From contig CANMNF010000001.1 of NCBI GenBank assembly GCA_947499255.1, positions 620,001 through 684,000 of the forward strand: a DNA stretch of 64,000 nt. The letters are read 5' to 3'. How positions within the stretch are numbered: position 1 is the stretch's first letter; every line of letters begins with the position of its first letter. Below, one piece after another: positions 47,404 to 55,798 of this stretch. A program made the translations under genes and the position numbers. The stretch comes from an uncultured Sphingomonadaceae bacterium. Its GTDB lineage: Bacteria; Pseudomonadota; Alphaproteobacteria; Sphingomonadales; Sphingomonadaceae. The notes beneath the pieces were generated by a model. The model worked only from the letters and a program-made list of their open reading frames with translations. It searched no databases and had not been told where the DNA came from.

Positions 47404-48387
47404 CTAACGCCCCATCATCTGCGCAAGCGCGCTGAATAGCTGGATACCGATGAGAATGTTGAACGGGAATGTAATCGATAACGACATCGTTAGATAAATA
47501 CCCGGGTCAGCTTGCGGCAAAGCGAGACGCATTGCGGCAGGGACAGCGATGTAGCTTGCGCTTGCCGCCAAGACACCCAAGGCAGCGGCAGAGCCAACCG
47601 GCAGGCCCACAAAGGTGCCCAACGCCACACCAAAAGCGCCGTTCACAACCGGGAAGATCAAAGCCAGCACCACCAACGGGATCGTCAACGATTTGGCTTT
47701 GCGCAGGCGGTTCACAACCAACAAACCCATATCAAGCAGGAACAAGCACAAGATGCCTTGGAAACCTGCTTCGAACATGGGCGCAATTGGCGCAAACCCA
47801 TCGGGCCCGGCCAGCGCACCAATCGCGAAACTGCCCAGCAGCAAGACTACCGATGCATTGAGGAAGACTTCATGCAACAGCTTGGCCGTAGAACCATTGG
47901 TAGCATCTGCATGCCCTTCTTTCGCCATCGCACGGCGGGCAAGAAGCAAGCCGGAGAGAATGGCTGGCGTTTCCATCATCGCCATCACGGCGACCATATA
48001 ACCATCCGCGGCAAAGCCGCTGCGTTCAAGAATTTGTGTGGCTGTCACGAATGTCACGACGCTGACCGAACCGTAATGCGCGGCGACCGCGCCTGAATTC
48101 AAACCATCAAGCTTGGCGAAAAACCGCAGCGCGGCATACGCAAACACAGGGATTACAAAGCCCAGCACCACGCCGGCAAGGATTGCCAGCAAAACGGTCG
48201 AATCAAGGCCAGACTTGCTGACCGCAACGCCGCCTTTAAGGCCAATCGCAACCATCAGGTACAAGCTCATCGCTTTGGCGATCGCTTCGGGAATGGCCAA
48301 ATCGCTGCGAGCGGCTGCCGCGAACATACCGAGTATGAAAAACAATATTGCCGGTGACAGCAGGGTTTGAAGTGCAGCAGCGTCCAT
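47404..48387 (-). CDS. sbtA: SbtA-type sodium-dependent bicarbonate transporter
   Basis: 327-residue membrane protein with about ten hydrophobic segments in two inverted halves. SbtA signatures: LSPAILFFILGMFAAAARSDL, LYLMVAIGLKGGVAVSKSG, AAHYGSVSVVTFVTATQ, VAVMAMMETPAILSGLLLA and ASASYIAVPAAMRLALP, NIxIG-like NILIGIQLF at the end. It imports bicarbonate in cyanobacteria. First gene of the three-gene set; the PII-like gene begins nine bases downstream. Confidence 0.9.
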   Translation of the reverse strand: MDAAALQTLLSPAILFFILGMFAAAARSDLAIPEAIAKAMSLYLMVAIGLKGGVAVSKSGLDSTVLLAILAGVVLGFVIPVFAYAALRFFAKLDGLNSGAVAAHYGSVSVVTFVTATQILERSGFAADGYMVAVMAMMETPAILSGLLLARRAMAKEGHADATNGSTAKLLHEVFLNASVVLLLGSFAIGALAGPDGFAPIAPMFEAGFQGILCLFLLDMGLLVVNRLRKAKSLTIPLVVLALIFPVVNGAFGVALGTFVGLPVGSAAALGVLAASASYIAVPAAMRLALPQADPGIYLTMSLSITFPFNILIGIQLFSALAQMMGR

Positions 48388-48585
48388 AGGTCAACCCGGT
48401 AGCCACATCATCTGCCTTGCGCAAACCTTAACCGGATGGCTGTCACCAGCTTACCCGCCAGCCGAATTTCTGTCGCATTGCAGCCTGCATCGGCATCCGA
48501 ATTGCCGATATTGATCCCACCTGAATTGCCACATAGCCCAAGGCCGGTCCTTGCGGTGCCCGGCGGGTTTGCCTAAGTGGGCGGC

Positions 48586-49512
48586 ATGAACGATCTCTCC
48601 GCAACGCCGCGCCCGGAACGCAAGCGCAAACCTGACTGGATCCGTGTGAAGGCTCCGGTTTCCAAAGGGTACATGGAAACACGCGGCCTGATGCGCGAAT
48701 TGGGGCTGAACACCGTGTGTGAAGAAGCCGCCTGCCCGAATATCGGGGAGTGCTGGACCAAGAAGCACGCAACCGTGATGATCCTTGGCGATGTGTGCAC
48801 GCGCGCTTGTGCATTTTGCAATGTTAAAACGGGGATGCCGCGCAAAGTCGATCCGCTGGAGCCTGAACATACCGCGATTGCTGCGGCGAAACTCGGGCTT
48901 GAGCATATCGTCGTTACCAGCGTTGACCGCGATGATCTGCCCGATGGCGGGGCGCAGCAATTTGTGAAGGTGATCAAGGCGTTGCGCCGTGAAGCACCCA
49001 ATACAACGATCGAAATTCTCACTCCTGATTTCCGTGGCAAAATGCGCGAAGCAGTCGAAGCGATCTGTGAAGCGGGCCCCGATGTGTACAATCACAATCT
49101 GGAAACAGTGCCGCGCCTTTATCCCACGATCCGGCCGGGTGCGCGGTATTATGCATCGCTGCGCTTGCTGGAAGAAGTGAAGCGCCATGATCCGATGATT
49201 TTCACCAAGTCCGGCATTATGCTGGGCCTGAGCGAACAGCGCCTCGAAGTGCATCAGGTTATGGATGATATGCGCACAGCTGACATCGATTTTATGACGA
49301 TGGGGCAATATCTGCAGCCAACGCCCAAACATGCCGAAGTTGCCGAGTTTGTGACACCCAAGGGCTTTGATTCGTACGGTGCGATTGCGCGTGCCAAAGG
49401 GTTCTTGCAGGTCGCCTCGAGCCCGCTTACCCGGTCTAGCTATCACGCAGGCGATGACTTTGCCCAAATGCGTGCAGCCCGCGAAGCCAAGTTCGCCAAA
49501 CAGAGTGTCTGA
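48586..49512 (+). CDS. lipA: Lipoyl synthase
   Basis: Radical SAM enzyme inserting two sulfurs into octanoyl chains on lipoyl domains. 308 residues from the ATG at 48586; a GTG nine bases earlier is possible. The auxiliary cluster cysteines are Cys45, Cys50 and Cys56 ([12 protein letters not shown]) and the radical SAM motif is Cys71, Cys75 and Cys78 (CTRACAFC). [14 protein letters not shown] and the C-terminal [12 protein letters not shown] are conserved. A long frame on the opposite strand (48451-49545) is a shadow. It overlaps the next gene by one base. Confidence 0.97.
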   Translation: MNDLSATPRPERKRKPDWIRVKAPVSKGYMETRGLMRELGLNTVCEEAACPNIGECWTKKHATVMILGDVCTRACAFCNVKTGMPRKVDPLEPEHTAIAAAKLGLEHIVVTSVDRDDLPDGGAQQFVKVIKALRREAPNTTIEILTPDFRGKMREAVEAICEAGPDVYNHNLETVPRLYPTIRPGARYYASLRLLEEVKRHDPMIFTKSGIMLGLSEQRLEVHQVMDDMRTADIDFMTMGQYLQPTPKHAEVAEFVTPKGFDSYGAIARAKGFLQVASSPLTRSSYHAGDDFAQMRAAREAKFAKQSV

Positions 49513-49973
49513 TGCCGTCAATCCGTGAAACACGGCGCCTGCCATACACAGCAGAGCAGATGTTCGACCTTGTGGCGGATGTCGATAAGTACCCGGAGTT
49601 TCTTCCGTGGGTCGTAGCGACGCGTGTCCGGCGTGACAGCGATAGCGAGATGACGGCAGATATGCTTGTGGGGTTCAAAGCCCTGCGAGAGAAATTCACT
49701 TCGAAAGTGGTGAAGCACCGGCCAGAAACGATCCACGTCCATTATGTCGATGGGCCGTTGCGCGATCTCGATAACAATTGGACCTTCCGCGATGTGGGGG
49801 AGGGCGCTTGTGAGATCGATTTCTGTGTCGATTTCGCTTTCAAGAACATGATGTTCGAAGCATTGGCGGGCCAGTATATCGACCGCGCATTCCGCAAAAT
49901 GGTCAACGCTTTTGAAGAGCGTGCCGGCCAGCTTTACGGCAGCAGCAATTCCAACGCACAAAGCGTGGCCTGA
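49512..49973 (+). CDS. RatA/Coq10-like START domain protein
   Basis: 153-residue SRPBCC-fold protein: RRLPYTAEQMFDLVADVDKY, PEFLPWVVATRVR, and C-terminal FEALAGQYIDRAFRKMVNAF. In alphaproteobacteria the family lies next to lipA and is related to Coq10, a ubiquinone-binding chaperone; E. coli RatA is a homologue. A ubiquinone-related role is more likely than toxin activity. It starts on the lipA stop (TGATG), and its last 40 bases overlap the 3' end of cinA on the other strand. Confidence 0.88.
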   Translation: MPSIRETRRLPYTAEQMFDLVADVDKYPEFLPWVVATRVRRDSDSEMTADMLVGFKALREKFTSKVVKHRPETIHVHYVDGPLRDLDNNWTFRDVGEGACEIDFCVDFAFKNMMFEALAGQYIDRAFRKMVNAFEERAGQLYGSSNSNAQSVA

Positions 49974-50431
49974 CGCCGCACGCCTGAGCGAGAGCTTTCC
50001 GCAAACAGTTTTTCTTCCGCTTCAGGTTGTGCCTGATCACGGATGGCGCGGGCAAATACGACTGTTCCGACAGGTTTCTGATCGCTGCCACCACCAGGCC
50101 CGGCAATGCCGCTTATCGCCACTGCAACATCGGCATTGCTACGCTCCAGCGCGCCTTGTGCCATCGCATAGACACAAGCGACGGAAACCGCGCCAAAGGC
50201 TTCGATCAAATCCATCGCCACGCCCAATTCGGCGGCTTTGGATTCATTTGAATAGGTGACAAAACCGCGGTCCAACACGCTGGAACTGCCCGCAATTTCG
50301 GTCAGCGCTGCTGCAACAAGGCCGCCAGTGCAGCTTTCCGCCAGGACAACTTTGCGTCCAGCCGCAGCATTCTGTTCAACCACACGCTGCGCAAGCGTGG
50401 TGATATCATCAGGCAGGAGATAGTCAGCCAT
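49934..50431 (-). CDS. CinA C-terminal domain protein, NMN amidohydrolase (PncC-like)
   Basis: 165-residue stand-alone CinA/PncC domain: VVLAESCTGGLVAAALTEIA with the catalytic Ser, VTYSNESKAAELGV, AVSVACVYAMAQGAL and AISGIAGPGGGSDQKPVGTV. It deamidates nicotinamide mononucleotide to nicotinate mononucleotide in pyridine nucleotide recycling. The start MADYLLPDD at 50431 is chosen over an upstream ATG at 50470. It overlaps the preceding gene by eight bases and the converging RatA-like gene by 40. Confidence 0.92.
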   Translation of the reverse strand: MADYLLPDDITTLAQRVVEQNAAAGRKVVLAESCTGGLVAAALTEIAGSSSVLDRGFVTYSNESKAAELGVAMDLIEAFGAVSVACVYAMAQGALERSNADVAVAISGIAGPGGGSDQKPVGTVVFARAIRDQAQPEAEEKLFAESSRSGVRRQATLCALELLLP

Positions 50432-50966
50432 CGGTATTGAGCGCCCTTTGCGACTTTTCTTCATTGGCAAGATAAACGGTCAAATACGCAACAAGGTCTG
50501 CGAAATTTTGCGTGGGCAAAGGATCGAGCAACTCCATCGTCCGATTGATTGGCACACAGGCTGATACCGGAAGATCTTGCGCGACTTTGCCTGCAATCAT
50601 CTCCGAGATGAAAGGCGCCATCACTTCTGGTGGCATTAGCGCCATCAGCTCGGTCACGCCAGGATCATCCGCGCCGCCCAACTGCAAAATCGCACCCTGG
50701 GCAGCGGCAAGGCTACCTTCTGATGCCTCGGCAAAACGTGCTTGCAGATCCTTGCCATTGGTAAAAATATAGCTGTCTGCAGCGAGTTCCGGCTCACACA
50801 TGATCTGCACCCGCTGAAAAACGGATGGCAAGGCAAAGCGCACCAAAGCCGACAAATCGTCTTCCGCCATATCGCTTATATCCTGTGCGTGAGCAGCCTG
50901 CGGCATCGGAACAAGGGCGAGGGCAGGCGCGCCAAGAAGCGCGAGGAAATAACGTTTAATGGTCAT
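50424..50966 (-). CDS. Periplasmic protein of unknown function
   Basis: 180-residue exported protein. A signal peptide (MTIKRYFLALLGAPALALV, then PQAAHAQ) is followed by an acidic helical domain with two cysteines (QIMCEPELAADSY and VSACVPINRTMEL) that could form a disulfide. Not recognised; general build is like DUF2059 proteins but I see no firm match. It overlaps ispDF by 11 bases and cinA by eight, so all three form one reverse unit. Confidence 0.65.
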   Translation of the reverse strand: MTIKRYFLALLGAPALALVPMPQAAHAQDISDMAEDDLSALVRFALPSVFQRVQIMCEPELAADSYIFTNGKDLQARFAEASEGSLAAAQGAILQLGGADDPGVTELMALMPPEVMAPFISEMIAGKVAQDLPVSACVPINRTMELLDPLPTQNFADLVAYLTVYLANEEKSQRALNTDG

Positions 50967-52143
50967 GAGAAACTCCTACTTGCGGAATGAGCATCGCCAC
51001 GGCTTGCGCGGCAATTCCTTCGCCGCGTCCCGTAAACCCTAGCTTTTCCGTGGTTGTGGCTTTCACGCTAACTGCATCTGCCTGAATGCCCAGCAACGCT
51101 GCAAGGCGTTCGCGCATTGGTTCGCGATGGGGGCCGATCTTGGGTGCTTCACAGATGATGGTGAGATCCACATTGCCGATGGCATATCCAGCCTGACCAG
51201 CGAGCATAACCGCGTGTTCGATAAAGGCAGAAGAAGGCGCGCCTTTCCATTGCGGATCGCTTGGCGGGAAATGCTGACCAATGTCACCAGCTGAAATCGC
51301 GCCGAGAATGGCATCGACAACGGCATGTAAAGCCACATCGGCATCGCTATGGCCTGCCAGCCCGCGATCATGCTCCAGTTGAATGCCACACAGCCACAAT
51401 TCCTCACCCGCCGCCAGACGGTGCACATCATAACCCATGCCAATGCGCGGCGGCTTTGCAGGTGTGTTTGTTGCGTCCATAAAATCCTCTGCAAAGGTCA
51501 GTTTGTGCAGTCGTTCATCACCGGCCACCAAAGCAACGGCTCCGCCTTGCGCGCGCAGCACCTGCGCATCGTCTCCAGCGGTCTTATCACCGTCCCAACC
51601 GCGATGGGCTGAAACGATGGCTTCGTAAGAGAAAGCTTGCGGCGTTTGCACCCGGCGCAATTGCTCACGCGGAGCGCTTGTCGCCATCTCTCCGCCTTCC
51701 TCAAACACCAGAGAATCGACGACCGGCAGCACAGGGATCGCACCCGGTGAAGTTTCCAAGGAAGCAACAAGCCTCGCGATGACTTCAGGCGGACAATCGG
51801 GCCGCGCCGCATCGTGAATCAAAACATGTGTAGGTTCCAAGTCGGCCAAAGCCTCCAATGCCAGCCGCACGCTATCCTGCCGCGTCTCACCACCCGTTTG
51901 CAAAATGATATCGTCAAAATCGGCCAGCATCTCGCCAACCAAAGCCTCTGCGCCTACTGGAATAGCAACAGCAATCGGCCCGGTCCCGCCATGCCGCAAT
52001 GCTTCGACAGCATGACGCAGCACCGGCTTGCCGCGCCAAACGCTAAACTGTTTGGGCAATGGTTGGCCCGCGCGCAGGCCTTTGCCAGCTGCGACAATCA
52101 CAGCTGCAGGCAAATCGGTGGATGAGAGTGCGTTTTCAGGCAT
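50956..52143 (-). CDS. ispDF: Bifunctional IspD/IspF (MEP pathway)
   Basis: Fusion of two MEP-pathway enzymes in 395 residues. The N-terminal cytidylyltransferase has IVAAGKGLRAGQPLPKQF and VLIHDAARPDCPPEVIARL. The C-terminal cyclodiphosphate synthase has MGYDVHRLA, AGHSDADVALHAVVDAILG, DIGQHFPPSDPQW and VKATTTEKLGFTGRGEGIAA. Fused forms are usual in alphaproteobacteria. The ATG at 52143 is used; 16 more codons upstream look non-coding. ispA at 5862 acts downstream in the same pathway. Confidence 0.96.
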   Translation of the reverse strand: MPENALSSTDLPAAVIVAAGKGLRAGQPLPKQFSVWRGKPVLRHAVEALRHGGTGPIAVAIPVGAEALVGEMLADFDDIILQTGGETRQDSVRLALEALADLEPTHVLIHDAARPDCPPEVIARLVASLETSPGAIPVLPVVDSLVFEEGGEMATSAPREQLRRVQTPQAFSYEAIVSAHRGWDGDKTAGDDAQVLRAQGGAVALVAGDERLHKLTFAEDFMDATNTPAKPPRIGMGYDVHRLAAGEELWLCGIQLEHDRGLAGHSDADVALHAVVDAILGAISAGDIGQHFPPSDPQWKGAPSSAFIEHAVMLAGQAGYAIGNVDLTIICEAPKIGPHREPMRERLAALLGIQADAVSVKATTTEKLGFTGRGEGIAAQAVAMLIPQVGVSHDH

Positions 52144-52222
52144 AATCGTGTGCTTGCGCGCTAGCTGCTTGAAGCCCCCCTCGCAATCCACTATGCGCCT
52201 GCCTATTATTTAGGCACATATC

Positions 52223-53245
52223 ATGACGAGCGTTACACCACCCCCTCCGCCGGCGATAAAGCCGATTGCGATTGGCAATGTTGAGATTGCTGATCCGGTT
52301 ATCCTCGCGCCGATGACAGGGGTGACAGATATGCCGTTCCGAACTCTGGTGCGGCGCTATGGTTCGGGCCTCAATGTTACCGAAATGATCGCCAGTCAGG
52401 CCGCCATCCGTGAAACGCGCCAATCGGTGCAAAAGGCGGCATGGCATCCTACCGAAGAGCCGGTTTCGATGCAGCTGGTCGGATGTGATCCTGTCAGCAT
52501 GGCGGAAGCGGCCAAAATGCAGGAAGACAATGGCGCGGCGATCATCGATATCAATTTCGGTTGTCCGGTGCGCAAAATTGTCGGCACGCTGGCAGGCTCT
52601 GCCTTGATGCGCGAAGTACCATTGGCGACCAAGCTGATGGAGGCCACCGTCAAAGCGGTCAAAGTGCCGGTTACCGTCAAAATGCGCATGGGATGGGATC
52701 ATGGGTCGTTAAACGCGCCAGAACTATCTCATATCGCTGAGGATTTGGGGATCACAATGATCACGGTCCATGGGCGGACTCGCAATCAAATGTATAAAGG
52801 CTCCGCTGACTGGTCTTTCATTCGCAAGGTCAAAGATGCGGTCTCCATTCCCGTTATCGCCAACGGCGATATCTGCACCATTGATGATGCGACAAAAGCG
52901 TTGGAGCAATCGGGCGCGGACGGGATCATGATCGGGCGCGGCGCTTATGGAAAGCCGTGGCTGCTTGGCCAGATCATGCATTGGTGGCGCACGGGTGAGA
53001 AAATCGCCACCCCGGCTTTTGACGAACAATATGCCGTGCTGACAGAGCATTATCGCATGATGCTGGATCATTATGGTGAGGATGTGGGCGTCAAAATCGC
53101 GCGCAAACATCTGGGCTGGTATACCAAGGGAATGCACGGCTCTGCTGAGTTCCGCAACACGGTGAATTTCGTGGATGATCCCAAGCAAGTCCTCGATGAC
53201 CTTGAGCGGTTTTATGCACCATTCCTCAAGCGCCGGGCCGCGTGA
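52223..53245 (+). CDS. dusB: tRNA-dihydrouridine synthase DusB
   Basis: FMN enzyme reducing uridines in the tRNA D-loop, 340 residues. Seen: [32 protein letters not shown] with the catalytic Cys, [37 protein letters not shown] and [16 protein letters not shown]. The dusB-ntrB pairing is characteristic of alphaproteobacteria (NifR3 in older names). ntrB begins as GTGA on its stop. Confidence 0.96.
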   Translation: MTSVTPPPPPAIKPIAIGNVEIADPVILAPMTGVTDMPFRTLVRRYGSGLNVTEMIASQAAIRETRQSVQKAAWHPTEEPVSMQLVGCDPVSMAEAAKMQEDNGAAIIDINFGCPVRKIVGTLAGSALMREVPLATKLMEATVKAVKVPVTVKMRMGWDHGSLNAPELSHIAEDLGITMITVHGRTRNQMYKGSADWSFIRKVKDAVSIPVIANGDICTIDDATKALEQSGADGIMIGRGAYGKPWLLGQIMHWWRTGEKIATPAFDEQYAVLTEHYRMMLDHYGEDVGVKIARKHLGWYTKGMHGSAEFRNTVNFVDDPKQVLDDLERFYAPFLKRRAA

Positions 53246-54306
53246 ATACGCCACCAGATTTGCCCCAGCCAAAGGATCTGATTGGCGGCGTAGGTTTTGC
53301 GGTCATGCTGATCGCGCCCGACCTGACGATCCAGCAAGCCAATCCTTCAGCTGAAAGAATTTTCGGGCGCAGTGCGCAACGCATGATTGGCCGTGACATT
53401 TTCGAATTCGTCAACGTGACGCCATCACGGCTGGTCGATCGTATCCGGGACAGCGATGCGCCTTTGATCGCGCGCGGTATTGAGCTGCGATTGAGCGATA
53501 AGGTCATCGGCATCAATCTTTCAGTATCGCCATTGCCAACTCATCAAGGATGGCGCGTGCTCACCATCTCGGACACCGGCAAGGGTGAGCAATATGGCGA
53601 AGAAATCCGCAGCGGTTCGGGTATGCGCGGCCCGGCCATTATTGCGCATGAGATCAAAAACCCGCTTGCCGCCATTCGCGGCGCAGCTCAATTGCTGGGG
53701 CGCAAAGTTGGTGAGAGCGAAAAAGCGCTAACAGGGTTGATTGCGGATGAAGTTGATCGGATCGCGCAGCTGATCGATAGAATGCAGCGATTGGGCCGCG
53801 AAACAGCGGAGCCTGTTACTGAACTCAATCTGCATGAAGCCATTCACCGCGCGTATGACACCGTAAAAATCACCACCGGGAAGGTGGTAAGCTGGCGAGA
53901 GGAATTCGATCCATCCTTACCGCCGGTTTTGGCGAATGAAGGCGCGCTGGTGCAGGTGCTTGTCAACCTAATGAGCAATGCGCGCGATGCCTGCAGCAAG
54001 AATGAAGAGCCCGCCATTCAGGTGCAAACCCGCTTTGTCAGCGGGTTGGTGATGAACGTGATCCGGTTGGGACGCCCGGTGAAGTTGCCCATCGAAATAC
54101 AGGTCAGCGATAATGGGCCGGGAGTGGATCCGGCGATCCGAGATCACATTTTTGAACCCTTCGTATCAAGCAAGACAAACGGACAAGGGCTTGGCCTTGC
54201 TCTGGTGCAAAAACTGGTGCGCGATATGGACGGACGGATCAGCCACGACCGCGATGAAGAAGGCGGTTGGACTCACTTTCGAGTTCATCTGCCGATGGCG
54301 AAATAG
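53242..54306 (+). CDS. ntrB: Nitrogen regulation histidine kinase NtrB
   Basis: Cytoplasmic sensor kinase and phosphatase for NtrC, 354 residues. An N-terminal PAS domain ([20 protein letters not shown] onward) is followed by the H-box [20 protein letters not shown] with His136, and by N, G1 and G2 boxes ([34 protein letters not shown]). In the family its activity is set by PII proteins. Start GTG at 53242 overlaps dusB by four bases; ntrC follows after 11 bases. Confidence 0.95.
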   Translation: MNTPPDLPQPKDLIGGVGFAVMLIAPDLTIQQANPSAERIFGRSAQRMIGRDIFEFVNVTPSRLVDRIRDSDAPLIARGIELRLSDKVIGINLSVSPLPTHQGWRVLTISDTGKGEQYGEEIRSGSGMRGPAIIAHEIKNPLAAIRGAAQLLGRKVGESEKALTGLIADEVDRIAQLIDRMQRLGRETAEPVTELNLHEAIHRAYDTVKITTGKVVSWREEFDPSLPPVLANEGALVQVLVNLMSNARDACSKNEEPAIQVQTRFVSGLVMNVIRLGRPVKLPIEIQVSDNGPGVDPAIRDHIFEPFVSSKTNGQGLGLALVQKLVRDMDGRISHDRDEEGGWTHFRVHLPMAK

Positions 54307-54317
54307 GGAGTAGGGCG

Positions 54318-55727
54318 GTGACAACACGCACATTGCTGGTTGAAGATGATGGCGCCATCGCCACCGTGATCCGCACCGCTTTGGCTGATGAGGGCCTGGG
54401 CGTGGATGTGTGCGACACCATCGTGCGCCGAGATGAGTTGCTGGCTGAGCGCAGCTATGATGTGATGCTCACCGATGTCATGTTGCTTGATGGTGATGGG
54501 ATTGAAACGCTGGGCAATGTGCAGGATCGCTATCCCGATTTGCCGATCATAATTCTATCGGCGCAAAACACGCTTGATACCGCTGTAAGGGCGACATCAC
54601 GCGGCGCTTTTGAATATTTTCCCAAGCCTTTTGATCTTGACGAGCTTGTCCGGGCGACCTTGCAGGCAGCGGCGTCCAATAGGCAATCCAGCAACTTGCC
54701 TGATGAGGGCCATGAAGGTCTGCCGCTGATCGGGCGCAGTCAACCGATGCAGGAAGTCTTCCGCCTGATCACCCGCGTTCTACACAATGATCTGTCAGTG
54801 CTGGTTCTTGGGGAAAGCGGCACAGGCAAAGAGCTGGTGGCAGAAGCAATTCACCAACTTGGCAATCGCAAGGATGGGCCGTTTGTGGCCGTCAATGCCG
54901 CCGCTATTCCGCGTGAGCTTATCGAAAGTGAGCTTTTTGGACATGAACGCGGCGCATTTACTGGCGCCACAGCCCGCAACATCGGCAAGTTTGAGCAAGC
55001 CAATGGCGGCACGCTTTTCCTTGATGAAATTGGCGATATGCCTGCCGAGGCACAAACGCGTTTGCTGCGCGCGTTACAATCTGGCTCCATCCGAAGGGTA
55101 GGGGGCAATGAAGAGATTGCGGTCAATGTACGGATCGTTGCCGCAACCAATCGTGATCTTGCGCCCATGATTGCCAGCGGCGCTTTCCGCGAAGATCTGT
55201 ATTATCGCCTCAATGTGGTCCCAATCAAATTACCCGCCTTGAGGGATCGCGCTGACGATATCGAAGCGCTAGCCAAACACTTTTTGCACCGTGCAGCCTC
55301 TGAAGGCTTGCCCATGCGCGCCTTGAGCGATGAAGCTGCCCGGATTCTCTCGCGGCAAACCTGGCGAGGCAATGTTCGCGAATTGCAAAACTTTATCTAT
55401 CGCGCAGCTTTGTTGGCGCGCGAAGATGATATTGATGTCGATACCGTGTCCCAATTGCTGGATGAGCTGCCAGACGATACAGACGGCACGACCGGCGATG
55501 ATATTGCAGCAGTAATTACACAATGGCTGAACCGAGCCGATATTTCAGACGGTCAATTGTATCACACAGCGTTAGCAGAGTTTGAGCGGCCTTTGTTTGA
55601 ACACGTCTTGAAAAGCACAGGCGGAAACCAGCTCAAAGCATCGCAAATGCTTGGGATTAACCGCAATACGCTGCGCAAGCGACTGGGCGAATTGGACATC
55701 CAAGCGGACCAGTTCTCGCGCGGTTAA
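54318..55727 (+). CDS. ntrC: Nitrogen regulation response regulator NtrC
   Basis: Sigma-54-dependent activator, 469 residues from a GTG at 54318 with GGAG upstream. The receiver domain has phosphoacceptor Asp53 (MLTDVMLLDGDG). The AAA+ domain has Walker A GESGTGKE, the sigma-54 contact loop GAFTGA in HERGAFTGATAR, and Walker B GGTLFLDEIGDMP. The C-terminal Fis-type HTH reads GGNQLKASQMLGINRNTLRKR. The intact GAFTGA contrasts with NtrX downstream. Confidence 0.96.
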   Translation: MTTRTLLVEDDGAIATVIRTALADEGLGVDVCDTIVRRDELLAERSYDVMLTDVMLLDGDGIETLGNVQDRYPDLPIIILSAQNTLDTAVRATSRGAFEYFPKPFDLDELVRATLQAAASNRQSSNLPDEGHEGLPLIGRSQPMQEVFRLITRVLHNDLSVLVLGESGTGKELVAEAIHQLGNRKDGPFVAVNAAAIPRELIESELFGHERGAFTGATARNIGKFEQANGGTLFLDEIGDMPAEAQTRLLRALQSGSIRRVGGNEEIAVNVRIVAATNRDLAPMIASGAFREDLYYRLNVVPIKLPALRDRADDIEALAKHFLHRAASEGLPMRALSDEAARILSRQTWRGNVRELQNFIYRAALLAREDDIDVDTVSQLLDELPDDTDGTTGDDIAAVITQWLNRADISDGQLYHTALAEFERPLFEHVLKSTGGNQLKASQMLGINRNTLRKRLGELDIQADQFSRG

Positions 55728-55798
55728 ATTGGCGGTTAAAATGGTTGCGGTCAGAAATCACTTGCAAAAACGCAACAGTAGCGTTGTAACCTTGCAAC

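Noticed and set aside
48451-49545. 364-codon open frame antisense to lipA
   Set aside because: lipA on the other strand has all radical SAM and auxiliary cysteines; the antisense product shows no family features.
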